Shown: positions 25,688-31,650 of the stretch, in pieces
Numbering within the stretch: the stretch's first letter is position 1
How the letters are laid out: every line of letters starts with the position of its first letter
Notes under the pieces: generated by a model
What the model saw: only the letters and a program-made list of their open reading frames with translations
Told to the model about the DNA's origin: nothing
Database searches by the model: none
Translations under genes and position numbers: made by a program
Assembly (NCBI GenBank): GCA_021325365.1
Contig: JAJPHF010000153.1
Location: 1 to 31,841, forward strand
From: Pseudomonadota bacterium
GTDB lineage: Bacteria; Chloroflexota; UBA6077; JAJPHF01
Direction: 5' to 3'
DNA: 31,841 nt

Positions 25688-26119
25688 ATGACCGCCGCGA
25701 ACGAGTACAAGAAGCCGCTCCCGACCCCCAGCGCGGTGAGCCGCCCCTTCTGGGACGCGGCGAAGGAGCACCGCCTGCTCTACCAGCGCTGCCGGATCTG
25801 CGGCACCCGCGTCTTCTATCCGCGCGACGTGTGCCCGGGGCCGGAGTGCTTCGGCATCGGCACCCTGGAGTGGGTCGAGTCCACCGGCAAGGGCTGGGTT
25901 TACGCGCACACCATCTCCTACCAGCCGGCCCACCCGGGCTTTGCCGACGACGTGCCCTACGTCCTCGCCATCGTCGAGCTAGACGAGGGCGTGCGCATGA
26001 ACACCAACATCGTGAACGTCGATCCCAAAGCGGTCCGCATCGGCATGCGCGTCGAGGTGGTGTGGGACGACGTGACCGACGAGTTCACCCTGCCGAAGTT
26101 CCTGCCGGCCCAAGAGTAG
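25688..26119 (+). CDS. Zn-ribbon/OB-fold (DUF35) partner of the thiolase
   Basis: The 143-residue protein has a long N-terminal helix region (SRPFWDAAKEHRLLYQRC), a rubredoxin-like zinc site with Cys35-x2-Cys38 (CRICG) and Cys49-x4-Cys54 (CPGPEC), then an OB fold (GKGWVYAHTISYQPAHPGF, PYVLAIVELDEGVRM). Proteins of this type bind thiolases, HMG-CoA synthases or the SCP-x retro-aldolases and shape their acyl-CoA site. That fits the thiolase gene upstream. ATG 25688 has GAGGAG eight bases upstream; an out-of-frame ATG at 25681 stops at once. The 252-base gap from the thiolase, filled partly by two palindromic repeats, is unusual, because such pairs are normally adjacent. Confidence 0.9.
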   Translation: MTAANEYKKPLPTPSAVSRPFWDAAKEHRLLYQRCRICGTRVFYPRDVCPGPECFGIGTLEWVESTGKGWVYAHTISYQPAHPGFADDVPYVLAIVELDEGVRMNTNIVNVDPKAVRIGMRVEVVWDDVTDEFTLPKFLPAQE

Positions 26120-26242
26120 ACAGTACCCTTTGTCCTATGGCGCCGTTCAGAGCGTGGAAGCGACCCGGGTGACGATGGGTACCTCTGCTGCCCGCGCCAG
26201 CGGCCAGAGGCCTCGCAGATCGTATAGGCTAGGCAGGCCGAC

Positions 26243-26293
26243 GTAGGGGCGGGTTTCATGCCCGCCCGCGGCCGTCGGGCCGCAACCCCGGCG
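26243..26293 (+). repeat. Dispersed palindromic repeat, long subtype (copy 3)
   Basis: GTAGGGGCGGGTTTCATGCC opens a hairpin GGGCGGG-TTTCATG-CCCGCCC; GCGGCC-GTCG-GGCCGC follows, then AACCCCGGCG. It is the best-paired copy. The 285-base gap (26120-26404) holds this repeat and no other clear feature besides a possible -10 TATAGG at 26223. Confidence 0.85.
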
Positions 26294-26404
26294 GTAGCAG
26301 ACCGCTAGCCCAAGCTGCAAACCGCCATGGGATGCGCGCAGGACACTCGCGGCGCGGCCAACCAGCCGCCTCGCGGGCAATCGTCGGCGGAAACGGAAGC
26401 CTAC

Positions 26405-27493
26405 ATGCGCGGTCAGCTGCTCGGCGGCGTACTCGGCGCGCTGCTCGTCGTGGCCGGGAGTCTGGCGTGCGGTGCGCCGTCGAGCCGGTCCAGCGGCGCC
26501 CAGGGCGCGGCCCAGCGCGGAGCGGCCGCCTCGCCCGCACCGTCCGAGGCGGCCGCGGCAGCGGCCAGCACCGCGACGCCGCCGGCGCCGCGCCAGTTCG
26601 ACATGCCGCTCGTTTCGACCGCGGCGTCGATGGTGCCGTTCTGGATCGCCGACGAGCAGGGGATCTTCCAGCGCTACGGGCTGGCGCCTAGGCTCGTGCA
26701 GTTGCCGCCAGCCACCGCCGCCCAGGCGCTCAGCGCCGGCAGCGCCCCCATCGCGGCCGCGGGCGGCAGTGTGGTCAGCGCCTGGGTCGGCGGCGCGACC
26801 GACCTGGTGTTCGTGGCCGGCAACTCGAATAAGGCCCCCTACCGGGTCATTGTGCAGCCGGACATCCAGCGCGTGGACGACCTGCGCGGCAAGTCCGTGG
26901 GGCTGACCACGCCCGGCGCCAGCCCCTCCGTCGCCATGATCGAGGTGTTGCGCCGCTACGGCCTGGAGGCCGACCGCGACGTGACGTTCACCTACCTGCG
27001 CGACACGCCGGCGACCGTCACCGGGCTGCTGACCGGAGTGGTCCAGGCGATCGCCGTGAGCAGCCCCCAGGCCGAGTACACGCTGGCGGAGGGCGGCCGG
27101 CTCTTGCTCGACATGCGCGGCCTGAACGTGCCCATTCTCGGCCCCCAGATCGCCACGACGCGGGGCCTGGTCGAGCGCGACCCGGACTTCGTGCGCCGCG
27201 TCATAATGGCCTACGTCGAGGGACTTCAGTACGCCCGCGACCATCCCGACGCCGGCATCGGGTCGGTCATGCGCGGCGCGATGCTCGACGACCGCGACCT
27301 GGCCGAGCTAGCGTACCGCGAGTACGCGCCGATGTGGGACCCGTGGCTCTCGGAGGCGGCGATCCAGACGCTGCTCGACAACATGGACGTGCCGGCGGCG
27401 CACACGACGCGCCCGGCCGAGATGATCGACGACCGTTTCCTGCGCGAGCTAGACAGCAGCGGTTGGCTCGCCGCCCACCTCCGGCCCCAGTAG
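26405..27493 (+). CDS. NMT1/THI5-like substrate-binding lipoprotein (3)
   Basis: The 362-residue protein starts MRGQLLGGVLGALLVVAGSL and has a lipobox SLAC (Cys22), an Ala/Ser/Pro linker, then a receptor fold: PLVSTAASMVPFWIADEQGI, FQRYGLAPRLVQLP, AQALSAGSAPIAAAGG, VDDLRGKSVGLTTPGASPSV and ARDHPDAG. ATG 26405 is chosen because it begins the signal peptide with GGAAG five bases upstream; the frame is open 26 codons earlier without coding character. It is the third binding protein of the cluster, again without permease or ATPase, and it differs in sequence from the other two. Confidence 0.88.
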   Translation: MRGQLLGGVLGALLVVAGSLACGAPSSRSSGAQGAAQRGAAASPAPSEAAAAAASTATPPAPRQFDMPLVSTAASMVPFWIADEQGIFQRYGLAPRLVQLPPATAAQALSAGSAPIAAAGGSVVSAWVGGATDLVFVAGNSNKAPYRVIVQPDIQRVDDLRGKSVGLTTPGASPSVAMIEVLRRYGLEADRDVTFTYLRDTPATVTGLLTGVVQAIAVSSPQAEYTLAEGGRLLLDMRGLNVPILGPQIATTRGLVERDPDFVRRVIMAYVEGLQYARDHPDAGIGSVMRGAMLDDRDLAELAYREYAPMWDPWLSEAAIQTLLDNMDVPAAHTTRPAEMIDDRFLRELDSSGWLAAHLRPQ

Positions 27494-27501
27494 CGGGACC
27501 A

Positions 27502-27610
27502 GGTCAAATCGGCGCGTGATACGGCCGGAGGGGCCGGGGTAGCGTCGCGTGGCCGGTGAGCGGCGCGCTTTGGGCCGGATCAAGTCGGCGCCTTGTACGG
27601 CTGGAAGGCG
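27502..27610 (+). repeat. Imperfect direct repeat at the 3' end of the 27580 gene
   Basis: Segments 27502-27534 and 27578-27610 match at 25 of 33 positions. The second copy encodes, on the minus strand, the C-terminal PYKAPT-stop of the gene ending at 27580. The first copy would encode PYHAPI-stop, 76 bases further on. It looks like a duplicated gene tail or the trace of a deletion between two paralogs. Confidence 0.6.
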
Positions 27611-27951
27611 AGGAAGGGCGCCTCCTGCCAGGTGGCGGCGGAGACGGTGAGCGGGCCGGCGGGGTCGAGGTCGAGGCGCAGGCGGTCGTCGGCCAGGGTG
27701 GCGCCGCGAATGATCGCGCCGACGATCCAGCCCCAGTCCACGGCGCACACCGCATCCCCGAGCGTCGGCAGCGCGTCGGCCGGCACGGCGGCGACGGCGA
27801 CGGTCGGCCCCGCGCCGCCCGCCCGGGCTTCGGCGAGGAGCCCCAGGCCTCCTTCCAGCGTCACCGCGAAGTAGGTCAGGCTGCTCGTCGCCGCCAGCAC
27901 GCGCCGCCCCAGGACCTGCGCCAGCGCCGCGTCGCCCTCCGTCGCTTGCAT
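27580..27951 (-). CDS. Conserved-looking protein of unknown function
   Basis: The 123-residue product has strand-rich sequence without signal peptide or membrane helix: LGRRVLAATSSLTYFAVTLE, GGLGLLAE, VDWGWIVGAIIRGATLADDR, RLDLDPAGPLTVSAATWQ and FLAFQPYKAPT. The phrases DPAGPLTVS and FLAFQPYK give it the look of a small beta-barrel protein found as a hypothetical in several phyla; I know no function. ATG 27951 starts the recognisable part; a GGAG lies upstream, further than usual, and 12 extra codons are possible. It diverges from the MFS gene across 101 bases. Its 3' end is repeated at 27502. Confidence 0.65.
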   Translation of the reverse strand: MQATEGDAALAQVLGRRVLAATSSLTYFAVTLEGGLGLLAEARAGGAGPTVAVAAVPADALPTLGDAVCAVDWGWIVGAIIRGATLADDRLRLDLDPAGPLTVSAATWQEAPFLAFQPYKAPT

Positions 27952-28052
27952 GCCTGCTCGCTCCGCTCCTGGTCGCGTGCTCCCCACGAGGGGAGGGTAC
28001 CATACTCCTGACGCCGCGAGGCGAGCTAGGGGCGACGTGGCGAGGAGAGCCG

Positions 28053-29288
28053 GTGGCGAGCGCGACGGCGTATCTAGAGCAAGGGTCGGCGGCGTACTGG
28101 CGCGCGAACCTGGCGCTGTTCCTCGGCGGCTGGGTCACGTTCGCCTGTCTCTACTCGACACAACCCGTGCTGCCGGCGCTCACCGCCGAGTTCGGCGTGG
28201 CGCCCGCCCTCGCCAGCCTGTCGGTCTCGCTCACCACGGCGACGCTAGCGGTCACCATGCTGCTGGCCGCGTCGCTCTCCGACACCTGGGGCCGCAAGCC
28301 CGTCATGGCGGCCTCCCTCGTCGCCTCGGGCACGCTCGCGCTACTTACCGCGTTCAGTCCCGACTTTCACACACTGCTCGCGCTAAGGACGCTGCAAGGC
28401 GTGGCGCTGGCCGGCTTCTCGGCCATCGCCATGACCTACGTGGCCGAGGAGATCGCGCCGCACGGCCTCGGCCTGGCGATGGGCATCTTCATCAGCGGCA
28501 ACGTGCTCGGCGGCATGAGCGGGCGCCTGACGGTGGGCCTCATCGCCGACGTGGCCGGCTGGCGCGGCGCGCTCGGCGTGCTGGGCGCGGCCGGGCTCCT
28601 CGGCGGCCTCGCCTTCTGGCGCCTGCTGCCGCCCTCGGCGCACTTCGCGGCGCGGCCGTTCGTCGGGCGGGGCCTGCTCGGCGCGCTCGCCGTGCCGCTG
28701 CGCGACCCGGGGCTGCGCTGCCTCTACGCCATCGGCTTCCTGCTGATGGGCGGCTTCGTCACGCTCTACAACTACCTCGGCTACCAGCTCATGGCGCCCC
28801 CATACTCCCTCAGCCAGGCCGCCATCGGCTGGGTGTTCCTGAGCTACCTGGCGGGCGCGTTCAGCTCGACGGTGATGGGCCGCTGGGCCGACCGTGTGGG
28901 GCGGCGCAAGGTCCTGTGGACGGGGGCCGCCATCATGCTCGCCGGCGCGGCGCTGACCCTCGCCGCGAGCCTGCCGCTGAAGATCGCCGGCGTGGTCGTG
29001 TTCACGTTCGGCTTCTTCGCCGCTCACTCCATCGCCAGTAGCTGGGTGGGGCGGCGCGCGCTCACGCATCGCGCGCAGGCCTCGGCGCTGTACCTGTTCT
29101 TCTACTACATGGGCTCCAGCGTGGCCGGCCCGGTCGGCGGCCTCTTCTGGAGCGGCCTCGGCTGGCCCGGCGTCGTCGGCCTCATCACCGGCGCCCTCCT
29201 CGGCGCTCTCGCCCTCGCCGCGCGCCTGGCCGCCATTCCGCCGGTCCTGCTCGCCACCGGGGCCGCCGCGCCCTCGCCCGAGCGCTAA
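28053..29288 (+). CDS. MFS transporter (drug/metabolite efflux type)
   Basis: The 411-residue protein has 12 hydrophobic helices in two halves. The loop between helices 2 and 3 carries the MFS signature LSDTWGRKP, repeated in the second half as ADRVGRRKVLW. ALRTLQGVALAGFSAIAMTYVAEE is motif-B-like, and GIFISGNVLGGMSGR is typical of the YnfM/arabinose-efflux-like exporters. GTG 28053 has GAGGAGAG upstream. The last 26 bases of the gene, including the stop codon, are repeated almost perfectly at 30972-30997, so this 3' end may be an integration site. Substrate unknown. Confidence 0.92.
   Translation: MASATAYLEQGSAAYWRANLALFLGGWVTFACLYSTQPVLPALTAEFGVAPALASLSVSLTTATLAVTMLLAASLSDTWGRKPVMAASLVASGTLALLTAFSPDFHTLLALRTLQGVALAGFSAIAMTYVAEEIAPHGLGLAMGIFISGNVLGGMSGRLTVGLIADVAGWRGALGVLGAAGLLGGLAFWRLLPPSAHFAARPFVGRGLLGALAVPLRDPGLRCLYAIGFLLMGGFVTLYNYLGYQLMAPPYSLSQAAIGWVFLSYLAGAFSSTVMGRWADRVGRRKVLWTGAAIMLAGAALTLAASLPLKIAGVVVFTFGFFAAHSIASSWVGRRALTHRAQASALYLFFYYMGSSVAGPVGGLFWSGLGWPGVVGLITGALLGALALAARLAAIPPVLLATGAAAPSPER
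29263..29288 (+). repeat. Direct repeat, left copy (possible attL)
   Basis: A 26-base stretch ending at the last base of the MFS stop codon matches 30972-30997 at 25 of 26 positions (the single difference is G versus A just before CGCTAA). Beyond the stop, similarity fades but about 19 of the next 30 bases still agree. Confidence 0.7.
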
Positions 29289-29425
29289 ACGCTCCCGCCG
29301 CACGAAGGGCCGCAGGCCCAACCCATTTGACTTGAGCAGCCAATCGCCCATCGGGCGGCTGCAAGCGCGGGGCTGCCCGTGCGCACCTGAGCGAGCTGGG
29401 TCGCGGCCTCGCCGCGGCGCGTCGG

Positions 29426-29728
29426 GTGGTCGGGCCGATCCAGTGCGCCGAGTGTGGCCAGGAAGTCATTGCCACCACGGCCGGGCGCTACAAGCGGCGC
29501 TATTGCTCGCCGCGCTGCCGGGCATGCGCCTACTGCCCCACCCACCGGGCCGGGCTGACCGACCGCCAGCGCGAGCGCCGTGCTCAGCGCCGTGGCGAGC
29601 TGGCCGTAGACCCCGTGCCGCTCTCCGCAAAGGAAGCGGCAATGATTGCCGCGTCGGCCGAGGCGATGGCCCGTGGCGACTACCTGACCGACGCCGAGCT
29701 AGACACCCTGCTCGCCCGCGAGGCCTAG
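29426..29728 (+). CDS. Small Cys-rich protein with antitoxin-like C-terminus
   Basis: I do not recognise a named family. The 100-residue product has six cysteines near the N-terminus (7, 10, 27, 31, 34, 37) in CAECGQEV, RYCSPRCRACAYC, which look like one or two zinc sites such as a treble clef. A very basic stretch (RQRERRAQRR) follows, then an acidic helical end, AMARGDYLTDAELDTLLARE, resembling the tail of small antitoxin-like proteins. GTG 29426 has no good ribosome site. It lies inside the direct-repeat-bounded segment, so it may be mobile-element cargo or its regulator. Confidence 0.55.
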   Translation: MVGPIQCAECGQEVIATTAGRYKRRYCSPRCRACAYCPTHRAGLTDRQRERRAQRRGELAVDPVPLSAKEAAMIAASAEAMARGDYLTDAELDTLLAREA

Positions 29729-29763
29729 GCTGGCGCGGCCCTGGCGGCCCTGTACCGTTGTCT

Positions 29764-29825
29764 GGCACGTCCCCGTGCCGCGGTCCTAGCGCCGCCAGAA
29801 TGCCCACCACGGCCGCGGCACGGGG
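29764..29825 (+). promoter_or_regulatory. Competing hairpins in non-coding DNA
   Basis: CCCCGTGCCGCGG (29771-29783) and CCGCGGCACGGGG (29813-29825) form a perfect 13-bp stem with a 29-base loop. The same CGTGCC can instead pair with GGCACG (29764-29769) in a small local hairpin. The two folds exclude each other, as in attenuators. There is no clear U-tract, so this is only a structural observation. Confidence 0.45.
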
Positions 29826-29890
29826 GCGGGTGTCTCGCACGTCGGCGCCGTGGCAGGCACCGCTATGCCGTAGGTCCACCGGCCACCCGG

Positions 29891-29903
29891 ATGCACAGTG
29901 CAT
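29891..29903 (+). promoter_or_regulatory. Palindrome ATGCAC-A-GTGCAT, possible operator
   Basis: A perfect 6-bp inverted repeat around one base, 66 bases before the -35 at 29969. The symmetry suits a dimeric DNA-binding protein, but no consensus is recognised. Confidence 0.35.
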
Positions 29904-29968
29904 GCCCTGCCTGGCGCTGGCCCTGAGGTGCCCAATGGGCCGCCGGGGGCGTATACCCCGGCCCGCGC

Positions 29969-29998
29969 TTGTCGCGCCTGGCGGGGGCAGTGTATGAT
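29969..29998 (+). promoter_or_regulatory. Promoter-like pair before the structured RNA
   Basis: TTGTCG (29969-29974) and TATGAT (29993-29998) are 18 bases apart. A start about six bases after the -10 would fall at 30002-30006, exactly on the GGTGACTC that begins the 18-bp stem. Confidence 0.5.
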
Positions 29999-30001
29999 GG
30001 T

Positions 30002-30149
30002 GGTGACTCGGTCCGGGTCGGCGTCGTTAGTCTCTGACCCTACAGCGTGCCCTGTCGTTTCAGCGCGTGGGCGTCACACCCTACACACTGTCGCCGCAGG
30101 CGCCCACTGTCGTCTCCGATTCTCGCGTGGTGACCCGGGCCGAGTCACC
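30002..30149 (+). ncRNA. Candidate structured RNA closed by an 18-bp terminal stem
   Basis: GGTGACTCGGTCCGGGTC (30002-30019) pairs with GACCCGGGCCGAGTCACC (30132-30149) over 18 consecutive positions, with a single G-U wobble. The 112 bases between contain nested 4-bp stems (CTGA/TCAG outside ACAG/CTGT near 30040) and a 7-bp stem GTGGGCG/CGCCCAC (30067-30073 with 30101-30107). The 5' arm begins where the upstream promoter-like pair would start transcription, as expected for an RNA with paired ends. A short hairpin CTGCTC/GAGCAG follows at 30152-30166. Size and closing stem recall 6S RNA, but I see no 6S, SRP, RNase P or tmRNA signature. The strand is inferred from the promoter. It could also be a DNA-level inverted repeat. 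Confidence 0.45.
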
Positions 30150-30277
30150 CACTGCTCCCGGAGCAGCCCTGCCTGATTCGCGGCCGGCCCGCGTTCCACT
30201 CGGCCGCGCTCCCTCTACTCCGCCGCTTCTGGCCGCCTAAGCACCGCCGCAGCCCACGTCGTGCGTAGCCGCGCAGC

Positions 30278-30727
30278 GTGAACAGCGCCTTCTTGGCCGC
30301 CGTCGTCGCGGGCCTGGCGAGTGTCGGAGGCTTTCGGCATGCCCCCGAAGACGCCTGTCCGGCCTGTGCTCCCTTCTGGCAGCATGTCGCGGCCGTGCTC
30401 GGCGCCCTAGAAACCGAGGCCGATAACCTTGCGTTCGCGAGGACAACGCGCATGCATCGCGGCAGTATGGCGGCTCTAGCTGTTGCGGCGGCCTTTGCCG
30501 CTGTCGGGCTCTATTGCCTGGTACTGGGCCGCCGGGCGCAAGCAGAGGCGATTAAGAGCATGGAGCGCATGCGCCGAATCCCGGTCCTTGGCCCGATCTA
30601 CTGCAACCCCCTGATGGAGTGGTGGGTGAGCAGCCGGCTGTGTTTGTGGACCGCCTGGCTGATCGGAATCTTCGCGCTCTGCGGCGCGTTGTGGCTAGCC
30701 TACCTCGCACTGACCATGGCGCGCTGA
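30278..30727 (+). CDS. Small membrane protein of unknown function
   Basis: No family recognised. The 149-residue product has two clear membrane helices: MAALAVAAAFAAVGLYCLVL (about residues 64-83) and LWTAWLIGIFALCGALWLAY near the C-terminus, separated by a basic cytoplasm-like loop (RRAQAEAIKSMERMRRIP). The first 58 residues hold a weakly hydrophobic start and a CPAC pair. GTG 30278 lacks a ribosome site; ATG 30452, with AGGA eight bases upstream, would give a 91-residue two-helix protein and may be the true start. It lies just downstream of the candidate RNA and inside the repeat-bounded segment. Confidence 0.5.
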   Translation: MNSAFLAAVVAGLASVGGFRHAPEDACPACAPFWQHVAAVLGALETEADNLAFARTTRMHRGSMAALAVAAAFAAVGLYCLVLGRRAQAEAIKSMERMRRIPVLGPIYCNPLMEWWVSSRLCLWTAWLIGIFALCGALWLAYLALTMAR

Positions 30728-30752
30728 GGATACGAGCACGTCGCACGCAATC

Positions 30753-30929
30753 GTGCATTACGAAGGGACTGGTCCAGTCGCCACACAAGTGGGTACCGAC
30801 GCCCGCCTACTCGACCTCTGGCTACACGACCACTCGCCGCAGACCCAGCGCGCCCACGAGGCCGGCGCCGACACCTTCCTGGCGCTCGTCGGTAAGCCAC
30901 TGCGCGCCATGACGTTCGGCGATTTGTGA
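30753..30929 (+). pseudogene. Remnant of a tyrosine recombinase (N-terminal SAM-like domain only)
   Basis: The 58-codon frame reads DARLLDLWLHDHSPQTQRAH followed by EAGADTFLALVGKPLRAMTF and GDL, then a stop. This is the core-binding (phage-integrase SAM-like) domain of XerC/D-type integrases, which normally continues past this point with a helix and a catalytic domain bearing R-H-R-Y. None of the catalytic part is present. The stop lies 42 bases before the right direct-repeat copy. The frame begins at GTG 30753 without a ribosome site. Most likely the rest was lost by deletion at the element end. Confidence 0.75.
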
Positions 30930-30971
30930 GCCGACACCGGCGTGACGACGAGCGCGCCGCCCCGCCTCGCC

Positions 30972-30997
30972 CCGCCGCGCCCTCGCCCGAACGCTAA
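30972..30997 (+). repeat. Direct repeat, right copy (possible attR)
   Basis: It matches the MFS gene 3' end (29263-29288) at 25 of 26 positions, including the TAA. Together the copies bound 1.7 kb containing the Cys-rich gene, the candidate RNA, the membrane protein and the integrase remnant. Confidence 0.7.
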
Positions 30998-31550
30998 GCC
31001 TTACAGCCGCGCTTCTGGCACCGCGCCCAAGCCGTGGGACTGGAGCGCCCGACGCCCCGGATCGGTTGGCGTCGAGTTCGCCGCCCGAAACCGTGGCCCA
31101 TCTCAGGCGCGGCTATCCAGTGCGATGCCACACCGGACAACCGCCTCCCGCAAATGCATCTGTAGTAGAGAGGCTGCGAGGCGCGCCGGAGAGCGCCTGC
31201 TAGCTCGCGTGACGTGGTCGCCGTCCCTGCCCGTACACGCCTCCTCCCGCGCCCGCCGCCCGCGCCCGGCCCGGGGCACCCCGCCCCGCCGGCCCGGCCC
31301 ACGGCGGAGCCCCGGGGGAGTATCGTACGGGGTAAACGATGCGACCTTCCGCGCCCGAGGAGCACGCTGAATCCCGCGCCCGGCCTAGCACTTAACCATC
31401 CGGTCAAGGAGCATCGTTTGACCGTTCCTCGGATAAACTTACGCACCCGCGGGCCCATCCCTGGATGCGGTCGGGGGCTATGTTGCCACGCGCCGCCACC
31501 ATCGTGCCGCCTCCGGCGTGGCGGTTCGTCGCCTGGGCGGATGATGGGCC
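30998..31550. other. Long stretch without a supported gene
   Basis: About 550 bases between the right repeat and the promoter of the last gene. Frames here lack ribosome sites, recognisable domains and normal codon bias. It contains an inverted repeat AAACGATGC (31334-31342) / GCATCGTTT (31411-31419), an overlapping small hairpin GGTCAA/TTGACC (31402-31422) and a very C/G-rich block at 31240-31310. It may hold a regulatory leader or decayed sequence. Confidence 0.5.
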
Positions 31551-31557
31551 GCGGGTC

Positions 31558-31563
31558 TATACT
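31558..31563 (+). promoter_or_regulatory. -10 element TATACT before the second Rieske gene
   Basis: TATACT in GGTCTATACTCTTC lies 87 bases before the start at 31651. No convincing -35 is seen. Confidence 0.45.
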
Positions 31564-31650
31564 CTTCGCCACACGCTGGCCGGTGGCCCGCGTCCCGCAC
31601 GGTGCCGGCCGGGCGCGCGTCCCGCGCGATGCCCAGGAGGAGTGACGACG

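Noticed and set aside
29332..29997. 221-codon plus-strand frame overlapping the Cys-rich gene
   Set aside because: Arg/Pro/Gly-rich, no motif, and it reads through the inverted repeats. The frame from 29426 has a regular Cys pattern instead.
30002..30149. Identification of the structured RNA as 6S, SRP RNA, RNase P RNA or tmRNA
   Set aside because: Size and closing stem recall 6S, but no characteristic bubble sequence, GNRA-type SRP tip, RNase P core or tRNA-like end could be found by eye.
30002..30727. Retron (msr-msd plus effector)
   Set aside because: There is no reverse transcriptase gene anywhere near the paired-end RNA.
31331..31342. GGTAAACGATG, matching a short 16S rRNA string
   Set aside because: Only about 11 bases match and the flanks do not resemble rRNA; a chance match.
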